Of a stretch of DNA of 64,000 nt, positions 54,994-64,000 are shown piece by piece. A program made the position numbers and the translations under genes. The DNA is from Malus domestica. Lineage: Eukaryota > Streptophyta > Magnoliopsida > Rosales > Rosaceae. Position 1 is the first letter of the stretch. Every line of letters begins with the position of its first letter. Below the pieces are notes generated by a model, which saw only the letters and a program-made list of their open reading frames with translations, ran no database searches and had not been told where the DNA came from. The stretch lies in assembly GCF_042453785.1 (NCBI RefSeq), contig NC_091673.1, positions 3,417,501 to 3,481,500 on the forward strand, in the 5' to 3' direction.

Positions 54994-55276
54994 TGGAGTC
55001 CAAAGGTGGTAAAAAGTCTAGTAGTAGTAGTAGTAAATCATCATTATTCTATGAAGCACCTCTCGGCTACAGCATCGAAGACATCCGACCCAACGGTGGA
55101 ATCAAGAAGTTCAGATCGGCTGCTTACTCCAACGTAAGTGTCCCGTTTACTAGTATTTTTATGTATGCTGTTGTGCTGTAGAGTTGGGTTATGGATTCCT
55201 AGCTGGTTAAATTGTACATGAAAAATGCTAACTTTCTGTTTCTATCTTTGTGCAGTGCGCTCGCAAACCATCCTGA
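54993..55276 (+). CDS. Conserved small upstream ORF of SAMDC (CPuORF), 53 residues
   Basis: The two-part uORF is 54993-55133 joined to 55256-55276, with a GTAAGT donor and TGCAG acceptor. It encodes MESKGGKKSSSSSSKSSLF, then YEAPLGYSIEDIRPNGGI, KKFRSAAYSN and the C-terminal CARKPS. This matches the highly conserved peptide of plant SAMDC leaders. Under excess spermidine or spermine the nascent peptide stalls ribosomes and represses translation of the downstream enzyme (established for the family). The intron splits the uORF just before the conserved C-terminal hexapeptide, so retention of the intron would give a different uORF C-terminus (inference). Confidence 0.93.
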
Positions 55277-55465
55277 TATTCCTCAGTTGGATTTTTAACC
55301 ACGAGACGTGGTTTCTGTTTTATTGCTTTCCTAGGTGTTTATTTCCGTTTTCTTCAATCGACATCTTCCTCTCTTTCTCTCTTTTGCGACTGTCATCTCT
55401 TTGCAACTGCAATCTGCTTTGATCCTCTGATCTTCTTGCAACTGTAATCATTCCTGTTAGTCAAT

Positions 55466-56551
55466 ATGGCCATGGAGGGATCTGCTATTGGATTTGAAGG
55501 TTATGAAAAGAGGCTAGAAATAGCATTTTTCGAGCCGAGTATCTTTCTCGACCCTGAAGGAAGGGGTCTTCGGTCTCTGTCCAAAGCTCAGATAGATGAA
55601 TTTCTTGACCAAGCTGAGTGCACCATCGTCTCGTCATTGTCGAATGACGATGTTGACTCATATGTTCTTTCTGAGTCAAGCCTCTTTATTCATCCATACA
55701 AGATGATCATCAAAACTTGTGGCACAACCAAGTTGCTCCGTGTGATCCCGACTGTCCTGCAGTTGGCTGAAACCATTTCCCTTGCTGTGAGATCTGTGAA
55801 GTACACTCGTGGGAGTTTCATTTTTCCGGGAGCACAGACGTACCCTCATCGTAGCTTCTCAGAAGAAGTTTCGGTCCTCGACAGCTACTTCGGGAAGCTT
55901 GGGTCAGGAAGCAGGGCGTATGTGATGGGCAGGTCAGACGGACCTCAGAAGTGGCATGTGTATTCTGCGACTGCCGAATCAGCAAGCTTCGTTGAACCTG
56001 TGTACACTCTTGAAATGTGCATGACTGGTTTGGACAGGGGAAAGGCTTCTGTATTCTACAAATCTGAATCGAGCTCAGCCACAACAATGACAAACGAATC
56101 TGGTATCCGAAAAATCCTTCCAGATTCCGATATTTGTGATTTCGAGTTTGACCCCTGTGGTTATTCCATGAATTCCATCGAAGGAGCTGCAATTTCGACC
56201 ATTCACGTCACACCAGAAGATGGCTTCAGTTATGCAAGTTTTGAAACCGCTGGATATGATCTGAAAGATGTAAACTTGAACCAGTTGGTTGAGAGGGTAT
56301 TGGTTTGTTTCCAACCAAAAGAATTCTCCATAGCTGTGCATGCCAATGTTGTTAGCAAGTCACTCCAGCAACATTCTCTCGTCGATCTGAAGGGATACTG
56401 TCGCGAAGAGAGCAGCCACGAAGAGCTTGGACTGGGTGGAGCCATTGTCTACCAGAGGTTCCTGAAGACTGAGCGGTGCGGTTCTCCTCGATCAACTCTC
56501 AAGGGCTGCTGGAGAGAGGAAGAAGAGGAAGAAGAGGAAGAAGATTATTAA
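55466..56551 (+). CDS. SAMDC: S-adenosylmethionine decarboxylase proenzyme
   Basis: Uninterrupted 361-residue frame. It makes decarboxylated S-adenosylmethionine, the aminopropyl donor for spermidine and spermine synthesis. The proenzyme cleaves itself at the Glu-Ser bond in YVLSESSLF (about residues 66-74); the new Ser becomes the pyruvoyl group. Other family blocks are [10 protein letters not shown] at 9-19, the [10 protein letters not shown] motif, the PHRSFSEEV segment and [21 protein letters not shown]. The C-terminus is acidic ([11 protein letters not shown]). No intron interrupts the main frame, as usual in plants. Two overlapping uORFs (54985-55276) lie in the leader and indicate polyamine-dependent translational control. 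An ATG two codons downstream ([10 protein letters not shown]) could also serve as start. Confidence 0.95.
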   Translation: MAMEGSAIGFEGYEKRLEIAFFEPSIFLDPEGRGLRSLSKAQIDEFLDQAECTIVSSLSNDDVDSYVLSESSLFIHPYKMIIKTCGTTKLLRVIPTVLQLAETISLAVRSVKYTRGSFIFPGAQTYPHRSFSEEVSVLDSYFGKLGSGSRAYVMGRSDGPQKWHVYSATAESASFVEPVYTLEMCMTGLDRGKASVFYKSESSSATTMTNESGIRKILPDSDICDFEFDPCGYSMNSIEGAAISTIHVTPEDGFSYASFETAGYDLKDVNLNQLVERVLVCFQPKEFSIAVHANVVSKSLQQHSLVDLKGYCREESSHEELGLGGAIVYQRFLKTERCGSPRSTLKGCWREEEEEEEEEDY

Positions 56552-56600
56552 GCACAATTGACTAGTAGTTTAGTTACATTGGTCATTTTTTGGATTTATG

Positions 56601-56606
56601 AATAAA
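56601..56606 (+). terminator. Candidate polyadenylation signal of SAMDC
   Basis: AATAAA lies about 50 bases after the stop codon. Plant polyadenylation signals are loose, so the actual site is uncertain. Confidence 0.4.
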
Positions 56607-58769
56607 TTACCTGTCAGCGACGGCCTGATAATGGTAATGGTAGTCTGAAAGTGTTGTCTTTGATTAATCTTTCCGTTCATGTTGAGTGTTGTTTTCGCAT
56701 GATACAGCACATCAAACCCTAAGTTGGATTTAGTTATTGTATTCGTAAGAGGTCCTGTGACCGGATCTGATGTTGATCTTCAATGCTTGGTTATATGAAA
56801 GCTATGTTTTGTTGTTTCTCCATTGCTTTGTTGAGCGACTTATTATGTACGTGGAATCCATCCCGACTGCCGACTGCCGACTGCATCGTATGCGAAAATG
56901 AGGTTGTGATTGGTTCAATTTGTTTACCATTTATTTACAGACGTTATTTTTTTTCTGTTGCCTTTTTATCTTCCCGGACATTGAACCCTGCATGAATGTT
57001 GAAATCGGAGTCTAGGGTTTTGGCGGTTTTATGGAGTTTTTATTTTGATCCGGGACGCCGTGGTAGCTTCCACGTTGGCAATTTTATTGGTTCAATTTGT
57101 ATGAACTGTGAATATGTGAGATCAGGGGCGGATGTATATCAGGACCACCCGAAGTTCGTGTTCATTTTGTGTCCATCAAGTGTTTGATGTAATAACTGTT
57201 AGACATATCTCGATAGGTTTTGTCTACAACACTAATCAAATTCTCTTCACTCATCAGATTAATTCGGTCTATATCGATATCTGTTGACACGTGCACAACA
57301 TGGTTTGGCTGGTGAGACCAGCTCACTAAATATTCAACGAAATGCCTTAGTGAATCAATTAAAATTTAATTTTGTTTGCGCACTTCGGCTCTTTTTCTAT
57401 ATAAAAACTTGAACTTATAACATTGAAAGTGAGACTTCGAAAAATTTGAATTCTGAATCTGCCACTATATGAGGTGTTGGACGGACTGTCATATGGCGTT
57501 GGTTTTGAATCATTTTATTTTTCTGTTCATGTGAGAAAAACCCATTGCCCTATCGTAGAGGGAGCAGAGGCCCAAGCGCAAGCTATACACATTGAAATGT
57601 GTGGCCCTATCTACTAGCTAGGGACATTTGAACCATTCTTTCTTTCTGTGAAAGCTTCCCGTTGGAGTTGGCTCTATCAAGGATCTTTAAGGCCAAGGCT
57701 TTTTTAGTTACTATTACTACATCACCATCTGGTGTTGTTTACTAATTTCTTTATATTTTAACATTTGAATTTATTTGATAATACTAATATTTAAATTTAC
57801 AGTATGTCAATTGTAAAACAACAAAGTATTATTCCACTAAGTGACGTCAATTGGACGAATCCTAAAACATCAATTTTGCGTCAAGTATTTCATTGATATT
57901 GATCACTAATATTATCACATATAAATTAGTAAAATCACATAATTATGTGTGACTGTCGCACTAAAAAACTTCTCAACGTAAGATATGTTTAGTTATTCTA
58001 GAACCAACTAGTTGGGTACTTGTTTAAATGAGTAATTCTGGAACCAGCTAGTTTGAAATAAAATCCCAAAAATCCTAATCTTTTTATATATTTTTTTAAT
58101 TAAACATAAAACACATTTACAAGACTTTGTTGTTTTGTTTGTGAGTTATGGAAGCCAGCTAAGTAAGGTTAATCCCTTTGCAAAAAGGTGATTTAACTTT
58201 TGATTATTTTTAACGTTTTCTTTCCAGCAAATCTTTGTTTGGTTTGTTTTTAGTAGGTAGTGTTGTCTAACTTTTACTTTATATTTAAATGGTTGTAGAT
58301 GTCCCCTCCTTTTATGGATAATTAGTCCCAAAACTTGTTACATCAAAACCAAATTATTGACAAGAAGTGGATCTTGCGCATAGCATTAGCTTTCTTTTGA
58401 TATCATCAACTTTGTGAACCCGACAAGTTGGATGGCTACCAAAGAGAGAGCCCTTACTTTGTCATCTTTATTTTGTGAGGCCTAGTTTCCATCCTCTTGT
58501 TTAAATCACAAACATACTTGCATTCGTTTCTCCGGCTAGTTACTGATTGAAACGAATCGTACTATGTTTGTAATATTGTTAATTGTTTCGACTGCGTTAA
58601 GTACGATGTTAGGTTTTGTTAGCTGCAATCGCTCATGCGCGAGTGGAGATTGACTCAAAGGTGTTGTGGGTTGGAAAAAATCTTATTGATTAGCTTAGCA
58701 TCAAACAAACTTTGGGTGAAATTAATTAAAAAGAGAAAAAAAGTGGACTATATAGCATATTCCTTTTAG
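56607..58769. other. Intergenic region with a possible hAT-like MITE
   Basis: No gene is supported. 57125-57466 has a left end CAGGGGCGGATGTAT and a right end complement ATAGTGGCAGATTCAGAATTC, a familiar hAT-type terminus pair, but the target duplication is unclear. Confidence 0.4.
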
Positions 58770-58940
58770 GATGAGCCTTGGTGCAACGGAAATGTTTCTT
58801 TTTTGTGATAACAAAGTTACGGGTTCGAGTTGTAGAAATAGTCTCTTTGCAAAGTAAGGATACGAATGGGTACAATAAACGTTAATTTTTGACCCTCGCA
58901 AAACAGAGAATCTTTTTGTTTTCGACCGCCCCTTCTATGG
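58770..58940 (+). mobile_element. Au-type SINE-like copy
   Basis: GGATGAGCCTTGGTGCAACGG (A-box region), ACAAAGTTACGGGTTCGAGTTGT (B box GGTTCGAGT), GAAATAGTCTCTTTGCAAAG and ACAATAAAC...GACCCTCGCAAA match the conserved order of plant Au SINEs as I know them. It is diverged and its 3' end is uncertain. Confidence 0.65.
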
Positions 58941-61160
58941 CATATTCCTTTAAAAAAAAAAAAAAAGATAGCTACTTTCAATTTCTTCCACCCTTTTTTG
59001 GGTGGTATAGGAATATAGATAGATTTTTTTATTTATATGGGGTTATTAGCAAAAAGTCTTCTGTGCACTCCTAAAGGAAAGAAAAGATGGTTTATGGCGT
59101 GTATGGCATCCTAAGCTTTAGATGGCACCATTTGTAAAGGAATTTATTCCATGTTAGCCATCACCAGAAGTGGGATTTGAGAAATTTGTAAAAAAAATCC
59201 TTCTGGCATCCATTTTGAAGCCCTTAAAATCCTTTAAATAACATTTTCATTTCAAATTTTCCCTATACCAAGCGATATTAATTAAGTAGAAGATTTGAAC
59301 AAAATACATTCAATATAAGGGTAAATGCTCTTGATCACTTCACATAAATATTCACCATATATTAAGATGTTTGGTTAGACCTGCTAACAAGTGTGTTACC
59401 TTTTTGCACTTGAGTTGGAATTTCCTCGCCTTCGGAAATGACTTTTGGTAATATATGAAGGATACCTATACATAGATGACAAGGAAGATTGGCCCCTCGT
59501 GAGAGAATCATATACATGGTGGTGGAACAAGATGGACAGTGATATCAGACACATGGTTCTTTGAATTAGGTACAATATCCTAGTGGGTGGGGAATACATT
59601 CAGAAATAAGCAAGTCCTCTTTGTAAAGTAGGGTTTTGTAGAGAGATGGAAGAGAGGGAGTGGGGTATAGGATACAATGTGGGGTTAGGGAGTCTCCTGT
59701 ACCAGTTCATAATTATCCTACTCTTTTGAGATATAGAACCAAAAACACGATCAAATGCATGTGGCTTTTGGTGGAAATTGTTCAAAAAACAGTGGCCATG
59801 CACTTGGAACAAACCAAGCCAACTTAGTCAAGTGGTAAAAAGAACAATAATTTCCTACTCATTTGGGGAGAGAGAGAAAGAGAGAGAGAGAGGGAGAGAG
59901 AGAGAGCGCCTCTTTTAGTAGTGCTGCATGTCTTGATTAGGAATTGTGGTCAACTGTCTCTTTAAACTCGTTTGTTTGACTCCCTTTTTGGCTCCAAAGA
60001 GGACCATGACCTTGCTGGGAAGCTTTCCTTCATTTGTTAGTTGGACATGGATTCTGTTGATCAGGGAAGTGGTGGGAAAGGGTTTGGAAAGGTAATTAAA
60101 ATGTTATAACTGTGGTAGGGATAGTAATTCATGTGCGGTTGTCAGCCATTGATGAAAGTGACTGGATCATAGGCGGATAAATTGAAAGCGAAGTGATTAA
60201 AAGTTAAAGTTATGTTAGAACTATAGTTGTGTGTCCATGTGTAACTTTCGGCCCTTGATGTAAGCGAGTTCGACAATTTCATAAACGACTGGCATGAACT
60301 GGGTATAAAGCCAAAGAAAGAGACATGAGATGACCTAACTAACAAGAACAGAGATACCATATCTCTGTCTAAGGTGCAAGCAAGTGGAAATGGTATTTGT
60401 TTGGTTGTAGTTGTGTGATCTTAATCAATGGCCTGATGCTGTTCATCATGTACTGGTCTGCATCTGCATGTTCCAACCACGACGGAGGTAAGTGCGCGCC
60501 TGTCAGTGAACACGAAGGGGCCACGGACGAGAGGTCGTATTAGGATCCCTACTTGATAGAAACACTTCCATTTATCATTCATCATTGCCATGCAATATAT
60601 TTCTTCTCCTTCTTTCATTTTTCATTAGAAAAATTCAAGAGCCATGTATCACATACCAAACGCAAAACCTCAAATGAAAAAATGACGGCTCTAAGTTAAC
60701 AAGTCTTTATATTTTGCAAGGATTGGAAAGACTGTCTATCATATGTAGTCTTACTTTTACTTTGTAAAAAAAATGTTTCAGCAACTCAAATTTGTGACCT
60801 TTTGGTTACAAAAGAATAATCTAAAACCTCAATTGTAGAGTTATAATTATGTGTGATATATATAATCTATGCATTTAGGCCTTGTACTTTCTCTTTAAGT
60901 AGACAAATAATAAGGTAAACTTGAATGGTAAGAGGAAGAGTCATGACGCACGATTATGCATGGGTGTTCGGATTAGGCTTCAAACCATATACAAATCGAC
61001 TTGAATTCAAATCTTTAGAGTGTACTGGTTGGAACAAAGTGTAGACAATGATGATGCTAGGCCTTTCGAGCGGTAGTGTATCAGATTCAAGCTTTCTTGT
61101 TTGAAGTGGCAAGTAGTGTACTATTTTGTATAACGTAGTTAAATTTAAGAACTAGCTCTA
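58941..61160. other. Intergenic region with a (GA)n tract
   Basis: I see no gene. A (GA)n microsatellite lies at about 59871-59908. Frames in this region are short and without recognisable domains. Confidence 0.4.
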
Positions 61161-61461
61161 TGTGCTTCCTCACCGGACCTCTCTTTGATTGGTCTCATTG
61201 TTGAGGATTCCAGAGCGATTTTCTTGGAGATCACTAGAGTTCGTTTTACCCATATCAGACGCCAAGCAAATGAGGTGGCTCACAAACTTGCCTGTTACAG
61301 TCTCTTGTCTACTACGCCCGCTCTTTGGTTTGAAGAACCACCGGACATTATCTTAGATATTTTATTTGAAAATTGTTTTATCGGAGCTCTAATCACTCCC
61401 TTTGATGTAATCCTCTTTCTCTCATCAATATATCTATCGCTTTTATTAAAAAAAAAAAAAA
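61160..61461 (+). mobile_element. 5'-truncated LINE fragment with RNase H-like C-terminus and poly(A)
   Basis: The plus frame from 61185 reads EITRVRFTHIRRQANEVAHKLACYS followed by LWFEEPPDIILDILFENC, the C-terminal RNase H-like region common in plant LINE ORF2 proteins. It is followed by a short 3' tail and an A-run at 61448-61461. The 5' part is absent, consistent with truncation at integration. No target duplication was identified. Confidence 0.7.
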
Positions 61462-62950
61462 CCGGCTGGTAACTTCGTTATGGTAGCCTATTTTTCTGAT
61501 GGTAGGGAGATTCGCATATGCTTTTCAACCTCTATCTAGCCACCATCATATGATTCACAAACAATAAGAATCAAACTCAAGATATAGTTGTGTAGAATAT
61601 AGACCATGAAATTTATTCCAACCTTGAGTCACCCAATGACGATTAACATGGGTTAGCTACAATAACAAAATTTTAGTTAGTATTATATATGCTCGTGCTA
61701 TTCCAACCGTTGGATCAACATTACTATGTAGAATCTCCAGATTGATAATCATGAAAGCAACAGGCTAATTCGTCCAAAGCAACATTTGAACATCAGGTCA
61801 ACGTGCACTGTTTGGGGGGCGGGGTCCACATACATAGGCCATAATTAGAAGTAGGATTCTCTTTCCTTTTATTCTCATCTTCTTTCATTTTCTCCTCTCA
61901 CACATTATTTTTTATTTCTATAAAAAATTAATATAAAATATTGACGTAATTTAATTATAATCGTTTAAGTAGAAAGAAAAAAAGGAAAAAGAGATTAGAG
62001 GCTCCCTATAATTAGGCCCTGCTACACTTGCTTTGGATTATTAGTTTTTTCTGTAGCAGCGGGTCCCGCGTTACCATTCCGGTGCAGTGCAGGCACAGGT
62101 AAACCTCTGTTTGCCTACAAGACCAGGACCGTTGATTCTTCACCACTGACATGTGGGACCCACGCATATTGCATAAAGTTTTATTTTTAGTCGAAAGAAA
62201 AAAAAAAAGAAGAAAAAGAAAAAGCAGCGTTTGCTTTTGAAAGTTGGTGCTTTTGATTGTTTATTAGGAGACAGAGGCTGGTGTGGTAAGTGGAGACTAA
62301 TTCTACTTTCATCTGTGATCTTTGCACAGTCAAACTTTGTGACGTGTGAGATTTTCTTGTTAGAATAATTCTACGTTTCTAATTATTGACGTAGGTTTCG
62401 CCAGCATTCGTGTTTACGCAACTGATCTTAGTATTATAAATCATTTAATCATTATTTGATTAACATATTCACATTTTCATGATGAAGTTTGGCTTCATAA
62501 ACGCCTATTAAATCTGTTTTTATTGAACTTTTATTGGTTTCGTCCATAATGGCTTACAAGTCTGATAGTTTGTTGATAAAAATTAAAAACCGAAAACTTG
62601 ATTTGATGATAGTCTTTTTCATGATAGACAGTTTGGTTTTATTTCAGTAAAGTTAAAAACTTAAAACTAAACATATAAAGCTTGTTTAGAAAATGCTTTT
62701 ATATGACTGAAAGCACTTTAAAAAAAAATATTTTTGAAATTAATATTTTGCAAAAATGTAAGCTAATTCTAGAAAAACCTTGGAGCGCTTTCTGAAACTG
62801 AGAAAATGACGTAGAGGTTCGGGATCCCTTCACTACACGCTCAACTTTCTTTTTTTATTATAATTCATTAGAAAAATATGAGATGGAATATGAGAATCAA
62901 TAAATGGCCAACTTAATGGAATGTTTGATTCCCAGGAAGCCGCTATGGAA
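61462..62950. other. Intergenic and upstream region of the receptor-kinase gene
   Basis: There is a partial copy of the 53638-53807 MITE at about 61851-62010. No coding sequence is seen. Confidence 0.4.
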
Positions 62951-62961
62951 GCTCAGAATAT

Positions 62962-62980
62962 CATCTCTCTCTCGCTCTCG

Positions 62981-63011
<31 letters not shown>

Positions 63012-63262
63012 AAAGCTGACCATGGTGAGTATTAGTCTTAATTATAACGTTTACAGTGCTTAACAGGTAATAATTCACTTGCTTTGCATATTATAATCGA
63101 AGGGAATAACTAATAAATATATAAAAGTATGCATGTAGCTTTTCTTTAACCCAATACATGACCGAAGGAATTTTCTTTGGATTTGCAATCATCTTTTCCA
63201 ATTATCTAGTGACTGAGTTTGCTTTACATTTTATATTCTCTCTCTCTCCTCCCCCTCGCTCC

Positions 63263-63298
<36 letters not shown>
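62962..63298. repeat. (CT)n tracts upstream of the receptor-kinase gene
   Basis: Two CT/TC microsatellites lie at about 62965-63011 and 63236-63298. Pyrimidine tracts of this kind are frequent in plant leader regions and probably lie in the 5' leader or proximal promoter of the gene starting at 63659. Confidence 0.7.
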
Positions 63299-63299
<1 letters not shown>

Positions 63300-63658
63300 C
63301 TTTACTTTTTTTCTTTACTGAGGCAGTGGCAGCATGCCAGGCATGCTTCTTCTCCTTTAAGTGCTTTTTTCCAGCCAAACAAAACCGTGCTTCTTTCTTG
63401 GCTCTTGGTCTTGGGTCTGTTAGTAGGCTCTGAGTCTGTAAGTGAGTGAGTGCAATTCCCTGGATTTTCCTCCGAGGCAAAATCATCATACGCCTTGCAA
63501 ACAAAACAAAAGCTTGAAACTTTCAAGGTTTTTGGATAAAAAGCTAAAAACCCAAGTTGGAGATTTTTGGTCTTCTGCAAGTTTTCAAACTGCTTGTTCT
63601 CCAGCTCCATTTTTGCTTCTTCGTGTTGGGTTTTGTTTATTTTTGGTGATTCAAATCA

Positions 63659-64000
63659 ATGGAAATTTGGAAGGGAGGTAAAGCTTTGTGTTTTGTGGCC
63701 TTTTTCTGCTTGTGGAGTTGTGCGACTGGTTTGCTTTCTCCAAAGGGTGTTAACTATGAAGGTAACTGAGTTGTACATATTTTTTTGGACGTAACCGTAA
63801 TCTACTTTAGCGATATTGAAAAACCAGGACACGGAGTAGTCTCTTACCATTTGCAAACAATTTTTTGCTTGAATTTTTGCAGTGCAAGCATTAGTGGCTA
63901 TTAAGGGAGCTCTCGAGGACCCTCGCGGCGTTCTTCGAAATTGGGACGAGACTTCTGTTGATCCCTGCATCTGGAATATGGTTACTTGTTCTCTTGATGG
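63659..64000 (+). CDS. NIK-type LRR receptor-like kinase, 5' end only
   Basis: Exon 1 is 63659-63761 and exon 2 begins at 63883 (GT donor gtaact, acceptor TTGCAG) and runs off the window. The N-terminus has a signal peptide (KALCFVAFFCLWSCATGLL), then SPKGVNYEVQAL, IKGALEDPRGVLRNWDETSVDPC and W-MVTCS, the LRRNT-2 domain of LRR-RLK subfamily II. The SPKGVNYEVQAL phrase is characteristic of NSP-INTERACTING KINASE proteins (NIK1 to NIK3) rather than SERKs. The LRR and kinase parts lie outside. NIKs are plasma-membrane co-receptors with roles in antiviral and growth signalling in other plants. Confidence 0.82.

Noticed and set aside
61185-61472. 95-codon plus frame as a host RNase H gene
   Set aside because: It is 5'-truncated, ends in a poly(A) tract and matches LINE ORF2 C-terminal sequence, so it is a retrotransposon fragment.

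Overview
This is plant nuclear DNA from a eudicot. Genes have GT-AG introns (one GC-AG), intergenic DNA is AT-rich, and LTR retrotransposons, TRIMs, MITEs, SINE-like and LINE-like copies are dense. The repeat families resemble those I associate with woody Rosaceae (apple or pear type), but that placement is inference and no species can be read from the window.

Layout. 1-2255: decayed Ty1/copia polyprotein, minus strand, running off the left edge. 2271-4479: complete, young, non-autonomous LTR element inserted in a DUF1262 pseudogene. 4480-22216: tandem array of DUF1262-type two-exon genes, all on the minus strand. Two copies look intact (11126-12451 and 14291-15601), one has a single frameshift (18646-19954), one has several (20824-22216), and four are fragments. 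A TRIM, a truncated TRIM, a 910-bp hAT-like element and several MITEs sit in the array, and the flanking DNA is duplicated along with the genes. 23657-24826: OCTOPUS/DUF740-like protein gene (minus). 29091-31234: eight-exon gene for a plastid-targeted multispanning membrane protein (plus). 35950-40801: three-exon strictosidine-synthase-like gene (minus), whose 3-kb second intron carries a 1.1-kb almost fully self-complementary foldback element with a 9-bp target duplication. 41380-50148: tandem segmental duplication whose second copy holds a complete 5.6-kb Tnt1-like copia element (43834-49460). 54111-56606: S-adenosylmethionine decarboxylase gene (plus) with its overlapping tiny and conserved small upstream ORFs. 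56607-63600: repeat-rich intergenic DNA with SINE-like and LINE fragments. 63659-64000: first exons of a NIK-type LRR receptor kinase (plus), cut by the window edge.

The genes do not form an operon or pathway. The functional themes are polyamine synthesis under translational control (SAMDC), a vacuolar or secretory SSL protein, phloem/polarity-type and receptor-kinase signalling proteins, and a fast-evolving tandem family of unknown function. The clearest unusual structures are the intronic foldback element, the short LTR element with a palindromic minisatellite, the birth-and-death state of the DUF1262 array with chimeric breakpoints, and a young copia element that is already coding-defective. 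Exon boundaries were placed by eye from splice consensus, frame continuity and paralogue comparison.
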